From the NCBI RefSeq assembly GCF_033568475.1, contig NC_133123.1, positions 157,681,753-157,745,752 of the forward strand: a DNA stretch of 64,000 nucleotides, read 5' to 3'. Source of the DNA: Henckelia pumila (Eukaryota; Streptophyta; Magnoliopsida; Lamiales; Gesneriaceae). Below the pieces are notes generated by a model. That model was given only the letters and a program-made list of their open reading frames with translations, did no database searches and was not told where the DNA came from. The position numbers were made by a program, and so were the translations under genes. Shown one piece after another: positions 52,786 to 63,771 of the stretch (within the stretch, counting starts at the first letter, position 1; the number at the start of each line of letters is the position of its first letter).

Positions 52786-55700
52786 ATGTGTGGGTCACTG
52801 GGTTCCAGGATTTTGAAAGGCAAAGCGCCGCAACATGCTTTCAGGAATTGGTTCGGCACGTATGATTCTTCGAGGTACTTCAGAACTGTATGTTTTATGG
52901 TTTTTTTTTTGGATTTTGTGGAAAGGTGAACTTTTTCTGGGTTCTTGTTGTATTTTAAGAAATGGGATGGGATTGCAAGTTTAGATGTTATGAACGAGTG
53001 AGCAATGTATTGATCAATTTTTTAAGTTGATACTTGGTAAATTTCAACTACTTTCGTTTGCTATTATTTTTCCAACTTCGGCTTTATCGGCTCAGATCAT
53101 GGATTGTCATTGCGGAGGCTGCTATTCCATTTCCGTTGGCGTTTTGTGGAATGCCACGGTTATGGGCACGGGGTATTTTTCATAATAAAAATAGAAATAG
53201 TCGTATAATTTGGAAATTTCTTCATTAAAAAAGATTAGGAAAATGTTAAATAAAGTACAGAAAACGTTCAACAATGGCCACGATAGCCAGTGAAATCGCT
53301 GTTTCATTCGACGGCCACGAAATCGCCCGAAATTCCAAAAGAAAAAAACGGCGACATAGTTACACTACCGTTTTAGCTTGGAATTCCTCGACCACGATGG
53401 CAAATCATGGCTCAAATGGAGGTACAGGTGGAAATTTTAAGTATATTGGTGGCATATTTATGTTTCTAAAAGTTATAAATGAAATCGCTTTTCAGTTACT
53501 CTGGCACTGGCAAATGCCTTTGTCGTGTGGCAGCGACAATTATTCTTTAGTTAGATGGAAAAGTAGAGAAATCATTGAATCTATGTATAAGTTCAGATGC
53601 GAAGTATGGAAATGCATGGAGGGCGATGCGGATTTACGTGGTTGCACTAAGTTTCATGGTTGTGTTAAACTAATCTTCGTGTTTGTTTGAGTTATTATGA
53701 TTTAGTATATGACCTGTTACTGGTTCTTTGATTGTTATAGATTGCATGTACTTAGGCAGTGTTTGGGAGCTCAAAAGCGCTTCCTAGAATCAATTTCAAA
53801 CACTACCTTAGTATACTTTATTTTAAATGCTGTTAATTTTGATCTGGTTAAATTCTTTGTTGACGAATTATGAGGAACCTCATGCTATCCTATGTACAAT
53901 GCAGATTCGTTCACACTTTACCTTTTGCCACCCTGAAGGTTGATGAAATATCAGGTGCTCAGCCTGCAGAAGTGATGAATTTGGGTACGTAACAAAAGCT
54001 CCAAAACAGGGCTTATTTAGTTGTGAGTATGAATTTCTTTTGATGACATGCACAATTTTTTGTACCAAAAAGCTATTACAAACATTCATATAATCCTTTA
54101 GCGGATTGCGTTTTGAACCACTATTTGACTAAAGTTGGATTGTTCTCAATAATTGAAACAAGTAATTCCAGCTTACTGTCAAGCACAAAACAACATGACC
54201 ATATTGGTTCTTGGATTTTTAGTGCAGGGGAGTTGGACTAAAACTTCTAATTGGAAAACTATTGTGGATCCGTTAAACGGTGAATCTTTTATTAAAGTTG
54301 CCGAAGTAGATGAAAAGGGTATACTTGTAAGTTCGCTTGGTGCCGAATGTTGTTGCATGCTTTTCTCTAAATTCAGGGCTTTCCATATTGAAACCCTCAC
54401 TCTGAATGTGTTTTAACACTTCAGAATTTATGCAGCCTTTTGTGGAGAGCTTGTCCCAGTGCCCCAAGCATGGTTTACACAATCCTTTTAAAGCACCAGA
54501 AAGGTTGCGTAAGATGATTTCCCTCTCTTCTGTAATTTTTTCCCCTCATTGTCTTAATCAAGATTGCTTGAATTTCAAGACTACTGTCTCTCTTGTTTAG
54601 CAGCATGATCTTGTAGCATGTTATAAAGTGCTATGTATATTTGATTTCAATCGAACTAATTCCAATTTCCCAACGCCCCAGGTATCTCATGCTTGGAGAT
54701 GTAACAGCAAAAGCAGCCAACAAGCTCTCTCTTCCAGAGGTAAACTACTTCTATCAAAGAAAAATCATGTGTTGTTCACAATTATAGGTTAAACTTTCGA
54801 GATTTTACTTTTACTAGATCACGAGTTTTGTTTTGCTCCTAGGTTTCGGACTTCTTTGCTAAGTTGATACAAAGAGTGGCTCCAAAAAGTTACCAGCAAG
54901 CTCTTGGTGAAGTTGTTGTGACACAGAAATTTTTAGAAAATTTCTGTGCTGATCAGGTAGTATGGTCTTTACATTTTAACTTTACTGTGTAACTTAAGAT
55001 TGAGGGAGAACGTACAACCACTGCTGTTTAATTTAGTTCTACACTTCTACTTATTTACTTTTGGTTGGTCGTATAGATGTTGTGAAGCATTTAATTGATC
55101 ATGGTATGAATGTTTTTATCTATTTACTTTGATTCTGATTCATTGTGGCATTTTATGACTTTTTTTTTTCCTTTTCCTTTTGCTTTCTAGATTTTCTGAA
55201 TTCATCAATCCTTTGAGATTGGAAAAGAATATTTGAGATTGGAGAAGCTTAAAAATTATTTTAGTGAAAATTATACATCAGCACCAACATGTAAGCAACC
55301 TTGTGTTCGATTCATCTTGCAGGTTCGTTTCCTAGCTAGATCATTTTCAGTACCTGGAAATCATCTTGGTCAGCACAGCCATGGATTTCGGTGGCCTTAT
55401 GGTCCTGTAAGTCAATTTTTGTGGAAATATTCTTGAGATTCAGCTGAATGGATGAGAAAACTTCTCTACACAGTCTAATTAAAAACAAAACAAAACATGC
55501 GCCACTCTTAGTGTTTGGTGATTCCTAAACATTATTTCTTGGTTATATTTGCTTTTCGATTTTTCATAGACCTTCGATGCATCAGCTTACTTTCTATTTT
55601 TCTGAAAGCACGTTTCTTGATAAGTGACCATTTGAAAGTTCTTATGCATCAGGTTGCAATTATTACTCCCTTCAATTTTCCTTTAGAAATTCCCGTGCTT

Positions 55701-58277
55701 CAGCTGATGGGTGCACTTTACATGGGGAACAAGCCTCTGCTTAAAGTCGATAGCAAGGTAAGCCTGATTCTGCTTTTACAAATGTTAATATATTTGGTAT
55801 TCTTATATTTCTGTTTGATGATTATGGTATTATTTTCCTTTTTTACTTATTTCAAAGGTCTGCATAGTTATGGAACAAATGATTCGACTACTCCATGATT
55901 GTGGATTGCCTATGGAGGATGTTGATTTCATAAATTCTGACGGGAATATGATGAACAAACTTCTCATGGAGGTAGCTCATAATATGGCCAAATGAGTGTC
56001 GTTCAACATTATATTTTTATATGAGCTACTGTTTGGTACCATTTAGTTTGTGGAATGACATGTTAAAAGATTTATTATATAAGGGTAATAAATTGAAATA
56101 TATGAATAACATGATTATTTATAACTTTAATGATGTATAGTCTTATTCTTCAGGCCACATGGTGCCTTACTATATTTTTTTAAAATTAATTAGAACATAA
56201 CTTGCCTGAAATATTAAATATGTGCTATTTAACCACCTTTTCTCTGAACTAAAAGTCTAAAATCAACAGAGTCATGCGGAAAAAAAATCAACAGACTCCG
56301 GAATATAAATACTTCCGGATTCAAATGCACAATAGAAAATGTGTCCAGATTGTGCTTACCGTGAAGAACTGTAAACGATAATTATATGACATAATTTGAA
56401 ATCTTAGGTGTTCATTCGAGCCTTGCATTTCCAATGACACCCATACCCTTTTTTTCCCCAGCTAGAGTACTACTTACATGTTAAATCATCAGGCGAAGCC
56501 ACGGATGACTCTCTTCACCGGCAGTTCAAGAGTGGCTGAGAAATTGACTGTTGACCTCAAGGGTCGTATCAAGTTGGAAGATGCTGGCTTTGACTGGAAG
56601 GTTCTTGGCCCTGATGTTCAGGAGGTTCATAACTTTTACCTTCTTTTTTTCTTTTGAAAAAAAATTTCTATTTGTTTTCACAGAGCAAACAATTTTAAGA
56701 TTTTTTTTTACATTATATATGCATTAGCTCTCTTTTATCCACAGGAAGATTATGTTGCATGGGTTTGTGATCAAGATGCATATGCATGTAGCGGTCAAAA
56801 ATGCTCTGCGCAGTCCATGTTGTTCATGCATGAGGTAACCTCCATCAGTTCGGCGTTTTCCGAGTCTTATCGATGATTGGATGCTTCTTTTTTTATCTGA
56901 TAGTTTATTTTGTCAAACTCTAGACCTTATTTAAATTGGATTCACTTCTTTTGAATGATGCAGAACTGGTCTAAAAGCTCACTCGTTAATAAATTGACTG
57001 ATCTTGCTGCTAGAAGGAAACTCGAAGATTTAACGATCGGTCCTGTCCTTACTGTAGGTTTCTATGTTTTCCCCCCTTTCTTTTCTTCTTGAGCTCAATA
57101 GGGCAACACAGTAATTCTTCTTCGTCTCAGTTTACAACAGAAGCAATGCTCGATCATACAAACGAATTGCTCAAGATAAAGGGATCGAAGCTTTTATTTG
57201 GTGGTGAAGCTTTACAAAATCATTCTATTCCAGCAGTATATGGTGCCATTAAACCCACCGCCGTATTTATCCCACTCACAGAAATATTGAAGGACGACAA
57301 TTATGAGTTGGTAACAAAAGAAATATTTGGTCCATTCCAGGTAAGCATTTACGGTCTTGGGCACAAACTCTTGAGCATTCTTTACTTTAGTTTCGTCATG
57401 CGAAAATTCCGCCAAGATAATGTCTCACAAGTTGGCTTACAAATCTTGTCGATACATTGTTATTTTGTAGATTATCACGGAATACAAACAAGACCAACTT
57501 CCTCTGGTATTGAACATTCTTGAAAGAATGCACGCGCATTTAACAGCTGCAGTAGTTTCAAATGATCCTCTGTTCTTACAAGTAAGGCCAAGCCCCTCGG
57601 TTTGTGTTTTGATGCAATTTCTGGACTAGTTTATTCTTGAAACCTTACTGCCAAACTAGTTTGGTTTCAACTTTTTTGTGTTACACGGGTTAAAAGGAGA
57701 GTGGTTTCGAGTAATTTTTCTAGAATTGCAAACTTCTCTTGGGTCTGTCCCTATGTCCAGTTGTCTCCGATGTTTGATAGTGAACGTGATTAAGCGATTC
57801 ACGCATCCAAATCCTTCTTGTTCGACGCTATCACCCCCAACTTTTCACCATTGTTTTCATTCTTATCATAATCCAACTGTAAACACAGCATATACAATCA
57901 GCCTGATAACTTGACCTCTGAAATCTTTTACTTGCAATATCAAGTATATTTGTTGACTTGTTACTGTACAGGAAGTTTTAGGCCATTCGGTTAATGGAAC
58001 TACATATGCTGGTTTGAGGGCAAGAACAACAGGGGCTCCTCAAAATCACTGGTTAGTAAAAAGTCGAGTGCGAAAATTTTCAGTTGTGTCAACTCATGTT
58101 TTCACTGGCGGGACCGTAAAAACGAGGATATTTTGCAGGTTTGGTCCGGCAGGTGATCCGAGGGGTGCGGGGATAGGGACTCCAGAAGCTATAAAGCTCG
58201 TTTGGTCGTGCCATCGCGAAGTCATTTACGACTTCGGCCCTTTGCCAGAAAAATGGGAAACTCCTAAGGCAACTTGA
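52786..58277 (+). CDS. P5CDH: Delta-1-pyrroline-5-carboxylate dehydrogenase, mitochondrial (ALDH12A1)
   Basis: There are sixteen exons: 52786-52874, 53905-53984, 54223-54326, 54436-54503, 54682-54739, 54843-54956, 55323-55406, 55653-55757, 55858-55971, 56493-56624, 56745-56834, 56964-57053, 57131-57340, 57471-57581, 57972-58051 and 58139-58277. All junctions are GT-AG and phases close to 555 residues, the plant family length. The enzyme oxidises P5C/glutamate semialdehyde to glutamate with NAD+, the second step of proline breakdown in the mitochondrial matrix. The N terminus ('MCGSLGSRILKG...') is basic and hydroxylated, like a matrix presequence. Motifs: 'TPFNFPLEIP' (residues ~205-214), 'FTGSSRVAEK', 'ACSGQKCSAQS' with catalytic Cys336, 'EIFGPFQ' and 'TGAPQNHWFGPAGDPR'. 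Donor choice in exon 1 (cgag|gtactt) was set by frame with exon 2 ('FVHTLPFAT'). Confidence 0.97.
53756..53808. mobile_element. Possible tiny MITE in P5CDH intron 1
   Basis: 'taggcagtgtttggga' and the complement of 'tttcaaacactacctta' face each other about 50 bases apart. No secure target duplication was seen. Confidence 0.35.
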
Positions 58278-58971
58278 AGAAGATGGAGTAGATTTAAATT
58301 TCTTTGATTTTAGTTTTAGTTGTTTTTAGGTGAATTTTTTTTGGGATTTTATGTAACTGATACATAATTTTTTATTTTCGAAATAACTGATACAGAATTA
58401 GCAGAACAGAACATGTGCACAAAATTTGAATTTCCGAGAAATAAACACAAAGTTTAATAAATTCTAGCAAATTTATTTGAATTATTTTAAGTTAACATTT
58501 GATGAATTATTTTACTGAATTGTACATTGTTCAAAAAATAATAAAATTTTGGAGAATAGGTATTTTGGGAAAAGAAATTTGATGTGACATATCCTGTTCT
58601 TATTTAATTTAACATAGATATTATTATTTGATTACTTATTCTTATTTAATATAAATAGATATATTATTTGATTACTTATTCTTAAAAATAATTTCATAAA
58701 CTATTAAGTCTTAAAAAGATGATTTTACTTAAAAACCATAAAATTCAATAATATTGAAGCTAGTGCATCTAGATGTATAACATATTATTTTAGATTAAAT
58801 TTTATTTAAATGATATATTTTCTTCAAAGAATTTTAATTATTAGATATTATTGTTTAATCGTCATAAAATAAATTTATTGTCTCGTTCTAGGTTTTGCAA
58901 CACTACTATATTTCTTCCCGACAATTAGCTGAACATTGGGGCCGCAGATTCACTTGAAACCTAGAAGCTCA
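58278..58971. other. Intergenic region between P5CDH and the next gene
   Basis: Holds the P5CDH 3' end. A local direct repeat of about 45 bases with 'ttatttgattacttattctta' occurs twice (about 58600-58690). The next gene lies in the same direction. Confidence 0.5.
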
Positions 58972-58997
58972 ACGCCGCCGCCGCCGCCGCCGCCGCC
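58972..58997 (+). repeat. (CGC)n run in the 5' leader
   Basis: About 26 bases of pure CGC triplets lie about 75 bases upstream of the ATG at 59073. It is most likely in the 5' untranslated region; such a GC-rich leader could slow scanning ribosomes (inference). Confidence 0.7.
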
Positions 58998-59072
58998 TTA
59001 TTCTCCTCCGTTGCTGTTCATCTGCTCTGTTATACTAATTTTTCTTTGGTTTTTTTCCAATTTCTTTCAAAT

Positions 59073-60242
59073 ATGTCTTTGCTGGAGTTGATTACAAAAG
59101 CTTCGTCGGCTAGCGCTACAATGCCGGAGGAAGAGTCAAACTATCCCATTGTTCTTAATCCAGACCCCATTATGCTCAGCTTAACGCCAGAATCCGAGGA
59201 CCCGAAACCTGAACGCCCTATAAAAAAGGTTACGGGTTGGGAAATTTCTCAGACAGATAAGGAACTTATCGAATTAGGGGAGCAGTTCTGCAAGCAACTG
59301 AGAATGAAGTTGAAGAATGCGAACCATCATGGTAAAGATGAGTTCTTGGAGCTTTTCACTTCTCATTTAGTGAAAATTGGGGAGAAAGTTGGGATTTCGG
59401 TGGAGCTGGATCAGTTGGAGGAAGGGTATGCTTGTAAGTTGATTGAGAAATTGGGGCGTTTAATGGGTAGAGATGTGAGGAGTTTGATTCTAGAGGCTTG
59501 TATTGTTTTTGAGGTTTGGGGTGTTTTGGAGAGTTTGGTAACTAATGGTCTCGTGGAACATTCTTGTACTTCAAATTTGGTTCATAATTTGATCGAAAAA
59601 CGAAAGTCGGATTTGATTGATTTGTGCGTGAAGCATTTATCGGATATACAGACTTATGAGTTGATGTGTATTTTGAAGTATTTTTTGCTGCTGCCTGATG
59701 ATGGGTACGAGAGTTTGGTCTCAGTGAGGAAGGATTGGGAGAGCCAGGCACTGTTAGCAATTGAGAAAGCAAGCGGTAAGGGAGTCAGTGGGAAACATAA
59801 GAGCTTGGCGAAGGACTCCTCGCTTCTGGTCATGCTGGCACATGATGGGTTTTCTGTTACAGAATTGTGCTTGCATAGTTTATTTTCGTCTCAGAATTTG
59901 GACGAGGCAATCTTTTCAGCTTGTATTGGCAAGTTGAATGGCGAGGAGTTGAAGTCTTTGATTCGATACTTTGGGAAATGGCTTAGGAAATATGAAAGAT
60001 TTCCTCAAGTTGTTCCTTGTCCCAAGGCGTCATCAGCATTGGGCTTAAAGGTTTGTGATTGGATTCCGGCTTTGGAAAATGTCATAAAATGTCTTAGCTT
60101 GGTTGTGGATGAGCATTTTTCTTCTCTGGCTTTGCAATCTGAGGTTCGTGAGGAGTTGAGATCTTTTGAGGGCGTTGTTAATTCCCTGGCTTCTGAAGCA
60201 AGGCTTTGTGGTACTTTGGCAATTTTAACTAAAAGATTATGA
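59073..60242 (+). CDS. Conserved helical protein of unknown function
   Basis: A single open frame of 389 residues without introns, starting at 'MSLLELITKAS' (the first ATG; upstream in-frame codons have none). Codon use and length make it a real gene. The N-terminal ~55 residues are acidic, Pro-rich and probably disordered. From about residue 60 ('GWEISQTDKELIELGEQFC') to the end it is predicted by eye to be almost all alpha helix, with many Leu-rich stretches ('LMCILKYFLLLPDD', 'LIRYFGKWLRKYERF', 'WIPALENVIKCLSLVVDEHF'). No catalytic motif, signal peptide or membrane segment is visible. The general pattern recalls helical C-terminal domains of ribosome-biogenesis (UTP/NOL11-like) proteins, but I cannot confirm this. 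A broken inverted copy lies at about 62198-62510. Confidence 0.85.
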   Translation: MSLLELITKASSASATMPEEESNYPIVLNPDPIMLSLTPESEDPKPERPIKKVTGWEISQTDKELIELGEQFCKQLRMKLKNANHHGKDEFLELFTSHLVKIGEKVGISVELDQLEEGYACKLIEKLGRLMGRDVRSLILEACIVFEVWGVLESLVTNGLVEHSCTSNLVHNLIEKRKSDLIDLCVKHLSDIQTYELMCILKYFLLLPDDGYESLVSVRKDWESQALLAIEKASGKGVSGKHKSLAKDSSLLVMLAHDGFSVTELCLHSLFSSQNLDEAIFSACIGKLNGEELKSLIRYFGKWLRKYERFPQVVPCPKASSALGLKVCDWIPALENVIKCLSLVVDEHFSSLALQSEVREELRSFEGVVNSLASEARLCGTLAILTKRL

Positions 60243-62197
60243 TTTGAACACAGTGGTATGTTTTCGAATATCGCCCTTGCTTTGAACCTCTAGTCTTGCT
60301 TTAATTCTAAGCTGGTATATGAAGCACTATTGTTTGTTGTTTATTATATTTGAGTTCAGTTTTTAGTCTCTTAATCTCCTCAATTTTGTATTCTGTAAGT
60401 GTGATATCTTCTTGCAACGATTTAGCGCAAGCTTTTTGGCTTATATAAAACGGAATTATTGTTAACCTGCTATGTTTGATTTTGATGTTCTTGGTTTTTT
60501 TTATTAACTTTAGCATTGAAATAAATGCACATATTCCCAATCTGCTGGTTGAATGTTAGAGCCTATTTATTCATGAGTATATTGTGAGATTCCACATAAA
60601 TTAATTGGAAGAGCTAAAAAAGGGCTAGACACGCATATGTTTGATTTGGTCTCTGTTTCGCAGATCATTAAGGAACAAAGCATTTGACCTAGTTTGCAAT
60701 TCTATTTGGTAGCATAATGTGTTGAATTGGAATTGGGAATTTGAATTCGGGTTGTAAGCCATTCTCTTTGTTAAGAAGTAGGACCAATTTGCATTTGGAC
60801 CTTTATCACCAGGTTAGTTAATAACTTGGACCATTTGAATTGTTTACCTCAAGAACTCAAACTGGATTAAAGAGTTCATGTGACCAAACATCAATTGTCT
60901 CGTCGGGAGTTCTCTTGCATCATCTTTCTATACAAGTACCATCTTGTTAAAGAAATTTACATGGAATGAAGCCAGATTCCAGAAAGAGAAAAGAAATATA
61001 TGTGGAACTAAGCCCGAGAAGAAGAAGATAAAGCAACTTATTAATTGGTAATGAGCTAGAGCAAATTCATTGCAGAATTTATGCAAAAAGTCATAGCTAG
61101 ATAAATCCCACAAGATGTCTATAAGTTAGTGATTGAATTTAATGAAGCCAGTAACTGCAACTAATAAGGATTAAACTCCCTTGCAGCTCCTGCTCTAATT
61201 TGCTTTGCAGCAGCATGAAGCTGAACTAAATCTCTTGTGCTGCAAGCCTGCAAATATGACAGATGATATTTACATGATAATAACTTGGTAATAGAAAAGT
61301 TTTTCTTTCTCAGTATGTATCTACCTTAGTCTATATAGAATTACTTGGAAAGGAACGAGACATCCTTCTTAACAAATAACAATGACAAAACCAAAAACAT
61401 CTTCTGTCTTATGCTGCAAAAAGTCTAACTGGGAATTGTTTTATGCTTAGAGAACTCAATTTGTGGTCACCCGGAATCGTGCACTGGCAAATCCTTTACA
61501 CTACATATTCATTATTTTCTAGCTGAAACTGAATAGTCTTTTTCCAAAGATGTTCTTGTAGCAAATCCTTTGTTTTATATGTTCATCCAAATTGTTTTCT
61601 TGTCGATACATTTGACTGTTTTTAATTAATATTTGGCTATGTTAACCTCGTTTTGCAGTCTGGACGCATCATCAATGCAGATTTTGGCTTTATAAAAGCT
61701 CAGACATCCACAACTGCACTACTGCAGCATTTGATGCATCAGAAAGCTGATATACTGGCATGACAAAGAAATGGAAACTAGAGCTCTTAGTCAATCGGCG
61801 AATCTCAAAATGCGGAGGCCCGGACCCATTTTTACCATTACTAGTCATAGCTGAGTGGGTGATTATGTAGTTTATTTTTGAATATGCATTTTTGTAGTTG
61901 GTTGTTTCGGATGTTAACTGGGTCTTGGCATTCCATCCAAATATGCTTAGTTCATCCTTGTAGCCGGGGCTTGGCATGTCCTAAAAGGTTATATACACTT
62001 TCTCATCACTCCTTAGTCCAAAAAGAAGTTTTGAAATTGAATTCATGGCCCTTTTGCTTAATGGACTGAGCTTAAACTAAATCAAGAACAGTGTCTTGTT
62101 GTAAAAGCAAGTAATTTCCACTAACCCTTGTTTGATAAGCTAAGCTACTAACTACGCGAATTTCGGATTGCGAAAACCGAAAACAAGAAAACAGTTG
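60243..62197. other. Intergenic region with two isolated exon-like pieces
   Basis: Apart from the 3' end of the upstream gene, two short exon-like stretches stand out: 61165-61248 on the minus strand (see separate entry), and about 61661-61765 on the plus strand, which follows 'ttttgcag' and stays open for 34 codons to a TGA. Neither can be linked to a full gene. Confidence 0.4.
61165..61248 (-). pseudogene. Isolated last-exon-like fragment
   Basis: On the minus strand 'catatttgcag' is followed by an open 28-codon stretch reading 'RDLVQLHAAAKQIRAG' in its middle and ending 'REFNPY' and TAG. The base composition and acceptor look like a true terminal exon. No upstream exons in phase were found between here and 62818, so it is probably a relic of a gene or captured exon. 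The family is not recognised. Confidence 0.35.
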
Positions 62198-62510
62198 CAA
62201 ACCTTCAAGCCCAAAGCTGATGATGCCTTGGGACAAGAGATACACTTCATGAATTAATCTTTCATATTTCCTAAGCCATTTTCTCGAAGATCCATACGAA
62301 AAGGGACCCCTCCTTCCTCAAGCTCTCCTTTTTCCCACCAACTTCCTCACCTCACCATCAGGCAGAACCAAGAAATACTTCACATCACACAACTCATAAG
62401 CCTGTGTATTATGAACTTATTGAACCACAAGAATGTTCCAGTGAGACCCTTATTTATGAAACTTTCCGAAAACATGACCCCAAACCTCAAAAACAATGTG
62501 CCCACATGAA
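62198..62510 (-). pseudogene. Inverted, broken partial copy of the 59073-60242 gene
   Basis: Read on the minus strand, this stretch matches the unknown gene in order: 'attgtttttgaggtttgggg', 'ggaacattcttg', 'cttatgagttg', 'tgaagtattt', 'ctgcctgatg', 'tgaggaag', 'aaatggcttaggaaatatga' and 'cttgtcccaaggc'. They correspond to parent positions about 59500-60055. Large internal parts are missing and the frame is lost, so it is a pseudogene. It begins about 2 kb past the parent's stop codon, in opposite orientation. Confidence 0.8.
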
Positions 62511-62817
62511 GTAATGAACTAAAAATATAATATGCACATGTATCTACAACTAGCTTGAATGAAAACTTCGACATATAACATCATGTACAATTAATCAACT
62601 AAACGAACAGAAACAGAAAAGGCAAGAGATTAATTGTGTGACATGAATTCATTCTAGGTAGCACAAACAGTTAGAAAAACAACTAAACAATACTTGTACG
62701 AGTACATACGGTGTATACCACTAATAATACTGCATCCAATCTATCTATCTGGCAGTCATCAAATCGCCATCTATCTATCTAGCTGTGTATCATCATTCAT
62801 CACACCCTGATCCAAAA

Positions 62818-63771
62818 CTAAAGTCGTAGACTTAAATCCAAATCCGGATGACGCAAGCCGACTGAATCTATGGAAGAGTAGGATGAAGCATATTCTTGAT
62901 CTTCACCATCCACAGCTGGGAAATTCAAATCAAGAATTCCGGCCTCCTCCGCGGCGGCCTTCTCCCAATGGCATCTCTTGTGTCCACCCAAGGCTTGGCC
63001 ACTCGAAAAGACCCGCATGCAGATGCCGCATTTGTGCCCCGGAACAGTCTGATTATCATGAGTACTGTCGCCTTCTATGCTGTGTTCCTGATCATCGCCG
63101 TGATTCATCGCAATCGCGTAGCATCCCTTCACGTTCTTGTGGCTTGCTCTGTGCCCCCCCAAGGCCTGGTGAGACCCAAACACCTTCTTGCAACTAGAAC
63201 ACTCGAAGCCGCGATCATTGTTGCTGCTGCTGTTGTTGTTATTATTGTTGTTGTTTTCCAAATGATAGTAATAGTACAAATCAAAAGAATGAATCGGCGA
63301 GGTCCCTTGGTAATTATCAACGGTGCAAGCAGTAGAAGGGGACTCCTGATCATCATCATCGTCATCATCCCCGTTTGCCAGAAGCAGCAGACACGAGGCC
63401 ACCTCGTGATCCTCCTCCGTCACGGCGGAGGAGTCTTCGCTGACGTGACGGCGGCGGAGGTTGGGCGGCGGGTTGATCCCCCTCCACTCCCTCTCCGGGT
63501 GGCAGCGCATGTGGCCGAAGAGGGCCTTCCACGACCAAAACCTCTTGCCGCACTCGGTGCACGGCCTGGTGATCTTGGGGGCGGCGGGGTCGGGCTTTCT
63601 TGTGGATTTGGTGAGTCTGCAGGAAGCTGCTCCGGCGGCGGCGGCGGTGTGAGTCTTGGAGCGTTTCTTTCTAGGGTTTTGTTTGGCGAAACAAGTAGTG
63701 GGTTCTTGTCGGAGAGGAGACAGAGAAAGCACCGTAGACGGCGGATGGAGATCGGAGCTGCGGTTATCCAT
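62818..63771 (-). CDS. ZAT-type C2H2 zinc finger protein with EAR motifs
   Basis: An intronless gene of 317 residues, as is usual for this family; the start is 'MDNRSSDLHPP' (upstream in-frame Met codons lie in leader-like sequence). Three C2H2 fingers are seen: residues 71-91 (CTECGKRFWSWKALFGHMRCH minus its last residue shows the variant 'KALFGH' core), 191-211 with the plant 'QALGGH' core, and 248-268 with 'QALGGH'. A basic stretch 'PRKKRSK' (33-39) may be a nuclear signal. 'LDLNFP' (280-285) and the C-terminal 'DLDLSLRL' are EAR-type repression motifs that recruit TOPLESS-like co-repressors. Homopolymer tracts of seven Asp (135-141) and eight Asn (173-180) lie between fingers 1 and 2. ZAT1/4/9-type proteins act as stress-related repressors. 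The exact orthologue is not resolved. Confidence 0.93.
   Translation of the reverse strand: MDNRSSDLHPPSTVLSLSPLRQEPTTCFAKQNPRKKRSKTHTAAAAGAASCRLTKSTRKPDPAAPKITRPCTECGKRFWSWKALFGHMRCHPEREWRGINPPPNLRRRHVSEDSSAVTEEDHEVASCLLLLANGDDDDDDDQESPSTACTVDNYQGTSPIHSFDLYYYYHLENNNNNNNNSSSNNDRGFECSSCKKVFGSHQALGGHRASHKNVKGCYAIAMNHGDDQEHSIEGDSTHDNQTVPGHKCGICMRVFSSGQALGGHKRCHWEKAAAEEAGILDLNFPAVDGEDQEYASSYSSIDSVGLRHPDLDLSLRL

Noticed and set aside
53274-53690. 138-codon open frame in the first P5CDH intron
   Set aside because: It lies wholly inside an intron whose splice sites are fixed by reading phase, and it has no recognisable motif.
59046-59072. Nine-codon N-terminal extension of the unknown gene
   Set aside because: It would begin with TTG; the first ATG is at 59073.
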